From Polytrichum commune (lineage: Eukaryota > Streptophyta > Polytrichopsida > Polytrichales > Polytrichaceae): a stretch of DNA of 64,000 nucleotides. The DNA is taken from positions 55,753,554 to 55,817,553 of the forward strand of contig OX485803.1 of the NCBI GenBank assembly GCA_950295325.1. The letters run 5' to 3'. A model generated the notes under the pieces. The model made no database searches, was not told where the DNA came from, and saw only the letters and a list, made by a program, of their open reading frames with translations. Positions 23,763-36,485 of this stretch are shown here, piece after piece (position 1 is the stretch's first letter; each line of letters begins with the position of its first letter). The translations under genes were made by a program, and so were the position numbers.

Positions 23763-25355
23763 GGGGTTGTTTACATCATGGACCACAAAGTTGTCCTATG
23801 TCAAGACTCGGGTAGGTCATTCTATAGGATTTTTGTGCACCATGTGCAATTGAGGGGTATTTGTTTGAAGGTTATTTACTTTCACAACAAGATTTAAATG
23901 CTCCCTATAATCATTTAATTCTCTAAAATTATTTATATTATTCCACCCTACCATTAGTTATATTGCCAATGTTATTGCATTTTTTGGTAGTTTATATTCC
24001 TTATAATTACAAAAAATAATTCAAAAGTATACACATTGAAAAAGTGGTGCAAAAAAACATTGCAAAAAAAGGCAAGATACGATTGCAAATTTTACAGGTG
24101 CAACACCTCAAAAAGACACTACATACAACTACAACAACATGAACCAAAGCATTCCAAGAGTATAACATGAATGGAATATGCAACAAGAAAATTAAGCATA
24201 ATTTAAAAACTACTCACAAGTCTGAAAATTTTGGGTTTAATATTACAATATCATCATGCATCACAAAAGAAAACTTAGGGTGAAAACACAACAATAGTGA
24301 ACGTGTGTTCATAATTATAACACCCACTCCATGGCAATCTAGCCCCAAGCCATAATGCATTGTCAACCTATATACTACTCTTTACTTTCCTTGTTTTGTA
24401 AACACTAAACGCAAAACCAAAAAACACCAATCTTGACAAAAGTGGAACTACAACCCAAATTGTTGGAAAATGAGAGTGCAAATGAGGAAGACGATCAGTA
24501 ATGAACATTGGGAATTTCCATCATTTTTGGGCATACGATGTTGCAATTTTTGTTTGAATATTGTGAAGCATGCATGCAAAACTTAGCTAAGTCGACATAA
24601 ATCGTAAGGTCCATATCTTGAACCCCTATATTATTGATTAAAAATTTGAATGGTCCACAATTAATTTCTATCTACCTTATTGGTAATGGAATTATGCATT
24701 TTTTTATAGTCCCTAAATTATGTGGAAGTCTTTTATAAATTTTATGTCAAATGCCTTCAATCCTCCCTATATTAGGCTGCACATTTTTTGTAAAAAGAAT
24801 GCACTAAGTGACCTACCCATGATGTCAAATAGCCTTTTTCCATGGTCACACTTTCATGGTTAGATTTATGAGAAATGCAATTTTTAGAGCCTTTTGGACC
24901 CTTCACTAGGTGTAAATTGAATGTGGATCAAGAGCAGTGACCATGGACCAAAAAGTGGATGTGTTCATTTTTTTAATATATGCCCAAAAATGGAAAATTT
25001 AGATTCTTTCTATATGTCTTATTTTCTCCCCTTTCCTTGCTTCTTTCTTCTTGACTATAGTAGTGATTACCAAAAATAAACAAATTATTGAAACGGCATT
25101 TCCTTGTCATGGTCCCTTGACTTTTGCAACAAGAGAATCTCTTTTGCCTCTCTCATCACAAAACCTGTTGGACCATAACAATAAATAATGTAGGTCTGAA
25201 AATAAACCTTTTGGAGACCTCAAGCTTCATGATCACTTGACATTTTTTCTTTGATGTAAATTGAAAAGGTCCCGGGCCGAGTTCAACGGCCAATCGTAGA
25301 TTACGATTTTAGAGGAGCAAGGGACGCCTTCATGGTCCATGATGTAAACAACCCC
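23763..25355. mobile_element. 1593-bp element with perfect 23-bp TIRs and TAA target duplication (Harbinger-like, non-autonomous)
   Basis: The left end starts GGGGTTGTTTACATCATGGA and the right end, read on the other strand, is identical for 23 bp (continuing CCA). TAA flanks both sides (23760-23762 and 25356-25358). A 3-bp TAA/TTA target duplication and GGG-starting TIRs are typical of PIF/Harbinger elements. The interior is very A/T rich, with no open frame resembling a transposase. The perfect TIRs suggest a more recent insertion than most repeats here. It ends about 380 bp upstream of the U11/U12-35K start codon. Confidence 0.85.
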
Positions 25356-25529
25356 TAAGCTCCATCCGAGCCTCTTGTGCAATTGCTAAGGAAAATGGTA
25401 CAATCACACGAGGGGCAAAATCACAAAACCGGGTTGTTGCATCTGGGTTGTTAGTGTGAAACGCCCTTGCCACCTCAGGGTTTCGAAAACCTGGGTTTTG
25501 CATTTGCAGCAGAGGATTGCGAGTTCATG

Positions 25530-25555
25530 GAGAGAGAGAGAGAGAGAGAGAGAGC
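25530..25555. repeat. (GA)n microsatellite upstream of U11/U12-35K
   Basis: Uninterrupted AG repeat about 180 bp before the start codon, probably in the 5' UTR or core promoter, a common place for GA tracts in plants. Confidence 0.9.
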
Positions 25556-25732
25556 TCTTCGCTTTGCAGGAGGCACAGAATGTGGATGTGAACATGGGCG
25601 ATAGAGGAAAATCTCAGCTGCTGTAAACTGAGATTTAGGTTTAGCATGTGGGCCAAGAAGCATGTCGTCAATGCCCGGGGCTAACTTTGGTTGCAGCAAT
25701 TCACAGGAGGAGTTTCAATCAGTTAGGGCACC

Positions 25733-28700
25733 ATGGGGTTTAACATGATCAATGGAGTTTTTTATGCGACCACCTATCATCCCATTCAAGCTGGCAGTAT
25801 TGATGGAACAGACATAGCACCACATGACAATGGAGTGTATCGAGCTCTTTTGGCATCCTCTACTGGCCTCTGTATGCTCTCTTTTCTCTCTCCAACATTT
25901 CGTATTTCATGTAATGATCGCTTAAGTATAGATCTTGTCTTATCACGATTCTCACAATTGACAGAGATATGTGTTTACTTGGTATGTGATAACATGGCCA
26001 ATGGAAATTGGATTTTTTTAAGCATCGATACGTAAATTGACTTAGTTTAATCAGGACTTAAATTGGAATCAACTTTGGGTGGAAAATTTGTTCGCAGATG
26101 ATCCACTTGGTGATCCCAAAGCAGAGGGAGATCCTTACTGCTCCCTCTTTGTTGGCCGCCTTTCATCTCAAACTGATGAGAAGACCCTTCTTGAGGTATG
26201 TGCCTTAATTACTTTGACTATCATCTTATTTCTCTACTAAGTAAAATTTGTGAATTGCCTTCGGGACTCAGAATTGCGAATGTGTCGCTTTATTTGGTCA
26301 TGTGATTGGACTATTCTGAGGTCTTTACGTTTGGTGATTGTTGGAGTGCAGGCTATGTCAAGATTTGGTCGAGTTAAGGGTTTGAGGCTGGTCCGACACA
26401 TTGGTGAGTTTTGGATGTTATGGGTACCTCTGTTTAGAGTTCCTCTGATTTACTCTTTTTTAAGGTTTTTCTGTATTCTGAGTTTTGATTGTTAACTTTG
26501 AAAATTTGACCATAAGGTATGTGGGCCTTATGTGGTCACTCTTCTCAATTGGACACCTATATTTGAGTGGTATATGACAAGGCTTGTTGTTAAGAGCGGA
26601 GACCAAAAAGACAGGTGTTATAATGTGATAGGACTATGTGCTCAAATTTTAGACACCATTCTTGGTTCAATAGTTGACACAATTTGGATGACCAATGTGA
26701 TCAGCTAAGGTTTAAGAGAATCTTAAATTTGACCCTTATAAATTTTGCATCTCAGTTCCAGTTCTAAAACTTGAAATGACAATCTTCACAATTCGCAATT
26801 GCTAACTAGATGAGACAATTCCTGATCCAATCCAACGGCCTGCGTGTTGTTTTTTTGGAGTTAACATGGCCCACAGTAGGGCCACATACCTTAAGCAACA
26901 GATGGAAAAGAATCTTACTTTGTATTTGAGTTATGGTTTAAGTCAATGGGACTTTTTGTCGCTAGTTGGTCCCTTATGATATTTCATTGGTTAAAATGCA
27001 TGCAATGTCAATAATTTTTTCCCATTGTGGTGCATGCTTGGAGATAGTGATTGAAATTGAAGAGCAACCTATTTCAGTTCATTGAGGACCAATCTCATTT
27101 TAGCACCTCTAGGCATGCCAAAAAGAGTTTGATCCTTAATAAACCAATATAGAATGTTCTTTGTTCAAACCTCCACACTACCTCCAAGCATGCACCACAA
27201 ACTTACTGAAAACAGAACGCATTGTATGCAAAATAACCAACTCCTGACCAAAAGTCATGTTGAGTTAGAGGATAACTCTACTGTTTTTGATTTGTTGCAC
27301 CTAGCTAACAATTTTCTGTGACTGTCTACCTTGAACTTTGGCAGTAACAGGAGCTTCTCGTGGCTACGCATTTGTGGAGTATGAGACCGAGAAAGAGATG
27401 CATCAGGCTTATGAGGTAGTTCATGTTAAAAACTGATATGTATTCACCTATGTGGACAATCTTTAAGAGAGAGCCAATTCAAACCCTACATCCTAAGGCT
27501 TCTTGAGTGTAACAAAAATTGTGTTTGGAAGTTGCTCATGGACATTCACAACCTACAAAAACATTTCAGTGTTCTTGATGAGAACAAGATGTCATTCTAT
27601 CCCTCACTGGTATATCGTGAAGCCCTGTTATTAGTTCCCTTCAACACAGGCTCTTCCTTGTGTGAAAACCTTTGCTAAGAATCAATTACTGCGGAGATGT
27701 GTGTCATTGTAGGTTACCTTTATCAGATTTGCACATATTTTCAACGGTATCCATGATTTCAAGATTTTGTGTGGATGGTCTCTTCATGCAGGGCGCTTAT
27801 CATATGAATGTGGATAATGCCTTAATCATTGTAGACTACAATCGCCAACAATTAATGCCTGGGTGGATCCCTCGCAGACTTGGTGAGTACAAATGCACAT
27901 GTTCTTTCTTTAAAGGATCTAGACAAGCCAGAATTTAGTTTTTTAGAATACTAAAATTGTCATGAAGGATCTGAAACATATGGAATAAACATGGAATTTG
28001 ATAGGCGCTGATGTGCAGTTGTACTTAAGGGAATTTAGTCCTTATTTCCATCTTTATGCATAGTCTTTTTTGGATCAGGTCATCAGTCTTTAACCTAAGT
28101 ATTTTATCATCCTCTGAATCTCACTCGAACATAGGTAGAAAATTTGCACATCATAATTTCTGTTCTGTGAGCAGGAGGGGGCTTAGGAGGGGTCAAAGAA
28201 TCAGGGCAGCTGAGATTTGGAGGCAGAGACCGTCCTTTTAGGGCACCTTTGTAAGTGGCCTTTCAATTTCTTCTTGATAAATTTTTTTGTGGCGTCTTCA
28301 GAAATTGTCATCCAGAAATAGTGACTTCTGATTAACACCTTTAGTATTAGTTCAAGGACAAAAGTAGCTTAAAATAAAATAGTCACCTACATCAATTTTC
28401 TAGAAAAAAGTTAATGTTGCTCACACTAATTTAAAACTAAAGGTTTGGCGTGGGTTCTAGAGAATTATTGTGGCTCACACTAATAGGACTATTTAGTGTA
28501 GCTAGGGGATGGGGTTTGTAGAAATATTTGTATATCCTTAGGTAAATATAGGTCTTGGTGTCAAACATTATCTGTATCAAACTTTGTAGGATCTGTAGGA
28601 AAGCAGGGGTTTTCCCTTGTGAATCGAAATGAAGTTTAGCATTAAAGTATTTAATGATGTCAAGTTCTTGACACATTTGCGTTAAAGAAGACAGTGGGGT

Positions 28701-30361
28701 ACTTTTTGCAGGAAGCCTATACCTCACGAGGAGCTTCAAAAATTAGGAATTCCACCTCCACCTGAAGGCCGCTATATGAGCCGATTTCAGGTTCTCTGCC
28801 CTACGAAACTCACCTGATTTCCAGGGTTGTTGCTGTTATCATTTGACATAGCCTGTCACATAGACACCTGTCAAGACATGGGTCACTTTGGAAATGGGGT
28901 TAAGTGTGAACACATAGTTCATTGTAGGATTTCAAACCTTGTTACGATCCATGATTTGATGCCCTGACACACCCTAGACGAGTGGACGTAGATATTGATT
29001 ATAAGGAAGGGAAGAGTTCTGTATGTATATATAGTGGCTATTCTTCTGATTAAATTGTTAACCCTTAAGCATCCAATTGGCCCAAATTGGGCCTCTCAAG
29101 CATGATAATATGTATTTGAGCTACATACTTCCATTTCTAGTCAATTATGTCAAAAGATTTGGATTGAAATACACAACCTGAGTGCCCTTGGACGCAATTA
29201 TGTACTTAGGATTTTGTACCTTGACCCCCCTACATCATTTAAGTGTTAACATTTGTGTCCACTTTGCAGGTTCCACCACCACCAATGCGGAAGCATGACA
29301 CACTGCGGGGTGGACACAGTGGTAGCAGGAGTAAGGATCTTAAACATCAGGGTGAACATCCTAAAGAGGAGAATTATACATCTGCACAAGATTATAATAC
29401 TTCGCTAAAAAGTCATCATGGAGGTGAATCAAGAAAGGCAGGGTCAAGGGAAGAAGATGGTTTTTACCGAGGTGATGAGGATCATGAAAAAAGAGTGCAG
29501 GGGGGACGTAACGTGAAACGGCGCGACGACTACTCAGAGCATGATCGGGACATGGTGGAGGGTTTGTCCAAGTACGAAGGTTTTGAATTTGAACGTGAGA
29601 GATCTGAATTGAAAACCCGTCGAGAGGATATTATGCAGGATAGGGATGCTGGTCACAGTGGAAGTAGAGACCGTGAAAAGCGCCGTGAAGTTCGAGATGA
29701 CAAGTATCATAATGAGAAGCGGCAGCGACGAGAGGTTAGGGAGCATTCAAGTGAGAAAGGCAGCAAAGGTCTGCAAACTGAGGATTATTATGAGAAAGCA
29801 AATTGGAAGGTTGAGGAGTATAAAGAAAGGGAGTTCAAACAGAAAAATGATGATGAAAGACGTATTCGGGATAGGGAGCTTGACCATTCAAATGGGAGAG
29901 GCGAAAACAAACGCAGCACTGAGGACTACCAGGAGAGGGACATTAAGCACAAAAATGTGGATGCTGAACAAAGACGTGGTAAAGACAAGGAGCTTGAGCA
30001 CTCAAAGGGGAGAGGCGACAAAGAACGTGACAGCGACGAATATGAGAGGAGTCATCAGAAACGAGAGGAGCACAAAGAGAGGGACAAAAAACGTAACAAA
30101 GTGGATTCCGAACAAGGAAACCATGAGTCGAAACGTGAGAGGAGAAAAGACTCAAGAGAGCATGCAAAGGAGGGAGGTCACAAGAGCCACAGACATCATG
30201 AGTCAAAAAACCAGAAACAGGAAGATGTTGACCAGGAGTCTCTGCATGGAGTTGAGAGAAGAACTCATAGAAGCCATAAAAAGCATCATAAGCATCGCGA
30301 GAGGTCAAGGGGAGCCTCGGTTGAAGAAGAGCATGAAAGGAAGAAACATAAACAACATTAA
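25733..30361 (+). CDS. SNRNP35: U11/U12 small nuclear ribonucleoprotein 35 kDa protein
   Basis: This is a minor-spliceosome protein of the U11/U12 di-snRNP, related to U1-70K, which helps recognise U12-type introns. Eight exons join in frame: 25733-25871, 26098-26195, 26352-26403, 27345-27415, 27792-27882, 28175-28250, 28712-28790 and 29270-30361, giving about 565 residues. The start ATG sits in ACCATGG. Conserved features are the N-terminal [19 protein letters not shown], an RRM with RNP2 (LFVGRL) and RNP1 (RGYAFVEY), then [20 protein letters not shown], a Gly/Arg stretch with [13 protein letters not shown], and GRYMSRFQ. The last exon adds a very long Arg/Glu/Lys/Asp/His-rich tail of about 360 residues, which alone exceeds the whole protein length I would expect. 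No lesions. Intron 3 holds a MITE. Confidence 0.95.
26516..26890 (+). mobile_element. 375-bp MITE within intron 3 of the U11/U12-35K gene
   Basis: The ends are inverted: GGTATGTGGGCC at the left, and GGCCACATACC at the right reads GGTATGTGGCC on the other strand. The interior matches the diverged copy at 11424-11771 block by block. Part of it (GTGGACACCTATGTTATATT and GTGG...GAGCGG) also appears near 6733-6800. Flanks are CATAA and TTAAG, so a TAA/TTA target site is possible but not a clean duplication. Confidence 0.7.
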
Positions 30362-31515
30362 GTGGATCACTGAGGCTCCATGTAGATTTGTACATTATAT
30401 CTGAACCTCTTCTGGAAGTCTGCTGTGATTATTGCAGGACATGATTACTGGAAAATCTGTCTGAAGCTTTTCCCTCGGTGCTCTACTTAGGATTGTTGTT
30501 GGGGAGCCCCACATTTAGAGGGCTTAGAAAGAATTGTGGTATGTGAGCGTAATAGGTGGGTGTATCTGGCCCTGATGATGCTACATTTAAAGTCAAGAGA
30601 CCCCAGTTTAGTTTAAGGGGATATTGTAGTATTTAGAAGCAGAACACTTTAAATAGGCAGGTGTTATGCACATACCACAATACTCCCAAGCAGATTTGAG
30701 GGTCTAGAACTCTTTTCAGGAATGGCCTTTAGAGCACCTTAATGTAGTTATGATATACATCTTGTGGAGTTGCATATGAACTCACTGGGGCGCTACAACA
30801 AATTTCTGGTTTATTTGGAACATAACCCTTTTTTTCTTTTTCTTTTTGATAACTTTATTTTTGTGTGCGGGTTTGGTTTAGGTCTTATCTAAAGATGGTG
30901 AGTGTGTACATTCTGTATGACAGTGGTGAAGAACAAATTCCTCTTGTACAGTTTGTTGTGATTCTAGACTGAGACGTGAGTTGGAAAATGTTATTGTAGA
31001 TACATCATAGTCAGTTTACAAGCATTACTAATATGCATCGATATTAAGAGAAGGTATGCATGTATGACCAAGCTGCAACAAACTATAATGTGCCAATCCT
31101 TTTCTGTCCTGTGGAGGATCAACACGGCTGTCCTTTCTCCTGATGGAGCTGATGGAATGGAGTGGCTGGCAAGAGATTATGTAACCCTAAGCAGGCGTGT
31201 TGATTTCCCCTAATATATCCTACAGGAGAACTCCTACCAATGTGCTTCAAAACAAGATATTGCAAAAATGTGACAGTCAAAGTCATAACAAGAGTCATGC
31301 TCAGCACCTGGGTGTTTCAATCTCTGGGTAGAGAGTCTTAACAAGTTCACTCAAGTTCTGCCAAGAATATCTTTGTATGTCCTTTAAAATGGACTATTAA
31401 GTTATAGCATGAAGTACCTGAGAGTTTTCTCTTTCCATTTAAGTGTTGTGGATCATGAAGTGCACCACTTCACATTGAAGAACTTATGAGATTGTGATGA
31501 TATCTACACTAGGTA
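30362..31515. other. Intergenic between convergent genes
   Basis: 3' flank of the U11/U12-35K gene and downstream side of the convergent B3 gene. Nothing else recognised. Confidence 0.5.
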
Positions 31516-33366
31516 CTAGGGTGGCAGGCATCTTCCGCTGGACCTCTTATTCTTGGACGACCAGGCTTTTTTGACAATATTAACCTCAAAGTGTGCTTGT
31601 GCTATCAATGTGAACCCAAGCTCATCCCCAATCTCCAGAAGATTCTCCTCCACAAATGTGCCCCAACCAGCTTTGAAATGCACCGAGCACATGCTGTGAA
31701 AATAATATTTCACACACTGCACAGGCCATAACCCTCCTTTGGGTCCTCGTAGGCTGACTAGCCTGGGCAGAGTGAGCCGCGTGTGGCGCCCAAATCCAGC
31801 TGGAAGAATCTACATCCCAAACACAGATAGGTTCATATACCGTCACACTCTTACGAATGAAATTTAGTTACATTATTCAAGGTGATCAAATGTTGCCTCA
31901 CCCGACAAAATCGAGTGACAATCTGAGATTACCTCTAGGTGATAAGCAGGCTTTGGCAGTTTGGTGGCGTAATGCTAATTTCTGGAGGTGACAGATAGGA
32001 TTTTGTACAGGTCCTGACCAATAGCAAAACCATGTGTGGAGGTGAGAGATGGGATTCTGTAAAAGTCCCAACTAATAGAAAAACCAACATGTGGCCTTCG
32101 GCTCAAATTTTGAATTTAATTTGTGTTGAACCTGCTTATTATCACCTATGGGTGATGGTAAACTGGGAGGTCATGAATTCAAATCTCATGTAGGAAACAT
32201 ACCAGATGTGCACATAAATCGCTTCCAAAATGTTGTACGGCACTGCTGGCGAGTTGAATTTTGAATTGCACCACTTTATGAGTTGGAAGTTGATGATGCT
32301 GGATTCTCCTCTCTACCCTCTTCATCCACCTCATCATATTGCCATGCCCAAGATTTTCAACACTCTCAGTTTCTGCAGGAATATCCTGTTCTTGAGTGAC
32401 AACTCGCTCTTCCTGTGTTGAAAAGTCTGAGCTCGTGCAATTTGTAGATAATTTGCACACCATCAACTCATCATATCTTTCAAGATCATCTGCATGTGCG
32501 ATAACTTCTTCCGTACCTATATATTCTGCACTTTCCCCCAGGTGTAAGGTGTTTGGCAGGATCATCGAAGAAATAAGTTCAAGGCTTTTTGAAGGCCCAG
32601 TCTCACCAGGAAAATCCTGCTCCTGAACAACTCTAATTTCATCCTCTACTGAAAATTCTGAGCTCGTATAATTTGAAGATGTTTTGCACACCATCCATTC
32701 GTGTCTTTCATCTGCATGTGATGCCATCATGTCTTCTGTATCTAATTCTACACGCTTCCCGAGGTGTGAGGTGTTTGGTGGGAGCATTGAAGAAATGGGT
32801 AAATTGAGGCTTCTTGAAGGGGAATTAGGTGACTTGTCAATCACCTGAACATAGAAGGTCGAGACTGCGACGAGGTAGAACACAAGATGGTCATCTTTTT
32901 TGAAGCCATTGACGAAGGTGAACTCATCCCATCCATCTAAAAAGCTCACTCTCATCTGGCCATGTGACTTTGTTCGGATTTTCACCATGACGGTCATAAG
33001 TTGGCAGCTGGGTCCACGAAATCCATTCGTCATATGAAACTTGTCACCATGGGCTTGCACAAACTTGGCAGGAATCTCCTGAAACATCATCATGTCCAAA
33101 ATTTCCAAAAAAAGGTCAAATGATCCACAGAGTGAAGTAATTGATTAGAAACTCCTACTAAAAAAGTCTGCCAGGAATCAGCTCTGAATTAGTAGTCGAG
33201 AACACCAGTAACATATATATCTACACCCAAATTTCTTCACATGTAAATTCACGAGTCTTACCAGCTCGGCTTGACGTTGACTCTCAGAGCCAGGCCACAC
33301 CATTCTTTCCGTCAATATCTTTTGAAACGAAGGAGCTCTGGAAATGGACTCTCCCACACTCGCCAT
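31516..33366 (-). CDS. Two-domain B3 transcription factor (REM-like)
   Basis: A plant B3 DNA-binding protein of about 424 residues from three phase-0 exons: 33366-33262, 33078-32203 and 31809-31516. The first B3 domain is split by intron 1 (SFQKILTERMV... then EIPAKFVQAHG... and FLDGWDEFTFVNGFKKDDHLVFYLV). The second is split by intron 2 (FKIQLASSAVQHFGSDLC..., then ILPAGFGRH, SLRGPKGGLWPV, AGWGTFVEENLLEIGDELGF). The conserved intron position just before the IP motif is the same in both domains and in the neighbouring B3 genes. Between the domains, an acidic linker holds two tandem ~70-residue repeats, each running from SSM.LPNT.HLG through a Met-Val-Cys-Lys tetrad to an EQD.P.ET end. The start at 33366 is the first in-frame ATG. 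Confidence 0.85.
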
Positions 33367-34799
33367 ACTGGGAACAATACTTGTATTACGACTCACATTT
33401 GAATGTGAGACACAGCCACTTGCTTGATGCTACTAGCAGATGAGTCAGAAAGCTAAAAAATTAGCGAATTGGCAAGCTGAAGATGACATGCTTGCTGTGC
33501 ATTAAACTTCACATGGCTATGAAAGGTTATGGTCGGCAGCTCCGGTTACTGATTCATCCCAAGTTTGAGCAATGGGCATTTATCTTAGAAGGCACTCACT
33601 GATGTTTAGTATGAATTGATTGTGAGGGGGATGATTACTCTTTAGTGGAAAAATTTAATGTGAGTTCTCACATTGCTTGGAGTGCTTGGAGTGCTTGGAG
33701 TGCTTTTCAATGATGACTCCCATCACAGCTCCTTGAAACATTATTAGGTGCAGCTGCAACCATAAACACTAAATTTGCTGATGAGGAACATATTTGGTAG
33801 CTTGGATGGAATGCATTCATTGCACAAATGGACATGCTTTTTTTTTTTGGGGGGGGGGGGGGGGTCAATTATGTTGTTACCAAGAAGTTACATCAATAGA
33901 CGGTTTAGGGTATTTAGTGTCACTTGCTATTTGAAATTACACAACATTATTAAATATTTTGTATGGGTCTTATTTTTTACCACCAAAGGCCTGAGGTTGG
34001 ACTCTTCATTAAGTTAATGTGAGTGTAAGAAGGGGTATTATTTGAGGCATTAGCATATATAGTATACTTAAGGGAGAGGCATTAATTTTTTCTTTAGTGT
34101 GTACATTTAGAAAGGCTATCAAGAATGTTGAAGGAGATGTAGATGTACAAAAGAGGGCCCTAGGGTTTAGAGAAAAAGTTGACAATAGATGTGTTAGTTT
34201 CATTCAATTTACGTTTTCGTCCATTGTTATCTTATGGTTATAGTCCTCAGTGCCTCCCTTGTTCTTTCCTTTCCTCTCCAGATTGTGGCTAAGTTATTGT
34301 GATCTTCTCTTTGTTTGTTTGATGTAATCAACGAGTTACATGGTATGGATGAAAAAGAGTTCAATGACTTTCTCGTTAGAAAGCAAGCATGGATTTTACA
34401 TGTAATAAAGGCATATTTAATTCATCAATTAAATTTTGTATATGTAGTGGAGGCACTTATCACATTAAATTGATTCAGAACGGCTTAGTATACATACATG
34501 AGTCTAGCTATTTTCTAGTATGCCGGTAGTGCATATACATTTGTTTTTCTTTATAAACTTCTCGAAAACATGGGATTTAATTTCATAGTGACCCACGCAC
34601 ACCATTTAAGTTTCCAATCAAGAGTCCACCTCCCGGAAACAAGGGTGAAATATGTTGTTTAGACATTAGAGAACACAAATGTCTTACTTGGTAAAAAAAT
34701 TTGCTTACTAAGTAATAACTTATAGCATCATGTAATTTCGAATCGTAAGTGACACTAAATACCATAAACTGTCTAGTGCTCTTAGCACCACACTAAGGT
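33367..34799. other. Intergenic with low-complexity tracts
   Basis: Upstream region of the two-domain B3 gene. It contains a 10-bp tandem GCTTGGAGT-type repeat in about four copies at 33675-33706, and a T11 followed by G16 tract at 33838-33864. No gene recognised. Confidence 0.5.
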
Positions 34800-35472
34800 T
34801 AGTGTGGCGAGGTTCCATGTACCGGTCCCGGTCCATTTTTTGAAAAATAAATGAGTGGGCGGGTGGGAGAAGGGTGGTTCCATGTGCCCATCCCCCCTCA
34901 CCCAAGGACCGGTACCCCCCATGGATGGATGTCCCCCATTGTACGTTGTGCAAGGACCCGTGGTCTTAAGAAGGACATGTGCCGGTTAGAGAGCTCCGGT
35001 GACCGGATCAACCGGTCATCTTGGTTACACCCTTGGGTACTAAAGGCCATATTGTTCTTCAAGTCCTTTCTTTTGGGGTACTCCTAGGGCTCTTTGCTCT
35101 TGCATCATGCACTCTTTGTATACTCAAAGCCTAGTTATGAGAAGAAATGAAAAGGAAAGAAGAAATAGAAAATGATTGTATGTTATATCACTCACAATTT
35201 TAAATTCATTCAATAAATGTACGGGAATTCTTGTATAAGTCAAATATCAACAGTTAAATGATGATGACCCTCATTACCGGTCACCTTCATTAAGTGTGAC
35301 ATCTTATTATTCACCAAATTTGATAAGAAAGTAGGAAATCGAAATAAACCAGCACCCCACATAAAAGTACCCCTTCATTAAATGGGTGACATCACCCATT
35401 TTTTTGGATGATGTCACCTGTTTCTCACCCACTTAAAAAGTGGACTGGACCGGCACATGGAACTTGGCCCTA
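34800..35472. mobile_element. ~670-bp TIR element
   Basis: The left end contains GGTTCCATGTACCGGTCCCG followed by GTCCATTTTTT. Near the right end the inverse is present (AAAAAGTGGACTGGACCGGC then ACATGGAACTTGG), giving imperfect inverted repeats of about 35-40 bp. The interior repeats ACCGGTC and is non-coding. Exact ends and target duplication are uncertain. Confidence 0.6.
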
Positions 35473-36279
35473 ATGCTCCTTCAAGAAGTGGTTTCCTACT
35501 GCAGGGGGCTTCTTTCTTGGTTCGGGTTCTATTTGGGCACTGGAATCTAGTTTATCCCGCCCAAGTAATTTAGCCCCCAAATGATTTCATGCCAAAATTG
35601 TACACATGCTACAGTATATAAAATGTCTTCATCATGTCCTTTGGGAACCCTCTCGTGATCCTCTCACTTACATTCTAAGCTTCTAAATTATGTTCGTTTG
35701 TGAATTCATGGTAAAAATGCTGATGTATTCATGCACAAGTGTCTCTACAAGCTTAAAGAAAGTTGCCTTCATTATGGAGCAATAAAACTCATAAGGAACC
35801 TTCAAATTAGATTCAATGAAACACGGTTACATCAAAGATGTTCATTATACAGCAAGTTGAATTTTATTCAAATGCAAAGTATAGTTTGAGGCGAGGTCCA
35901 TTTTGAATGGCTTGGAATTTGTGCCGTCCAAGTAAACTCATCCATTGTGGATATAGGGGCTCTAATAAAATCAAAATCCAGGCTATAAGTTGAGGGCGGA
36001 TTAGTTTCAACTACATAACTAGACTGATTTGGATCTATGACGTTATCGTTGTTATCAAATAACCTTACCAGAAAATAAAATTTTATGCTTCAGATTAGTT
36101 CACTAGTTCACTAAAATTGTCACCATCTCAATGGATGAGTTCACTTAGACACCATGAAACTGTGGTGGAATGTATGAGCTCCGAAACTCATGAGACAAAT
36201 GACCACATGCATGATTTGCACTTGCTAATTGCCTTACACTAGTTGCATGATTCATAGTCTACATTTTTGTAATGAAATA
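35473..36279. other. Gene-free stretch
   Basis: Nothing recognised on either strand. Confidence 0.4.
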
Positions 36280-36485
36280 TTGTCATGAATGATTGTAATC
36301 TGGATGAAAATCACTTAGTAAGTGATAGTATTTACACAACTGTAAATACTACCCAAATTTCTTTAACAAAGTTTGACAAATAATGTTGGGTTTACAAATA
36401 ATGTTGGTGACACTACATGGGCGGTTTACAATTAGTATTGAGCAAGACAGATAGAAATGGTGACACTCAATATAATATTTAGTTG
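36280..36485 (+). repeat. Dispersed repeat family A, copy 2
   Basis: Shares AATCACTTAGTAAGTGA, ATTGAGCAAGACAGATAGAA and GGTGACAC blocks with copies at 3955-4216 and 37981-38262. Opposite in orientation to the latter, about 1.5 kb away. Confidence 0.7.

Noticed and set aside
32165-32195. T-arm-like sequence (GGTCATGAATTCAAATCTC), possible tRNA or tRNA-derived SINE
   Set aside because: No matching A box, acceptor stem or cloverleaf; it overlaps the last codons and donor site of a B3 exon.
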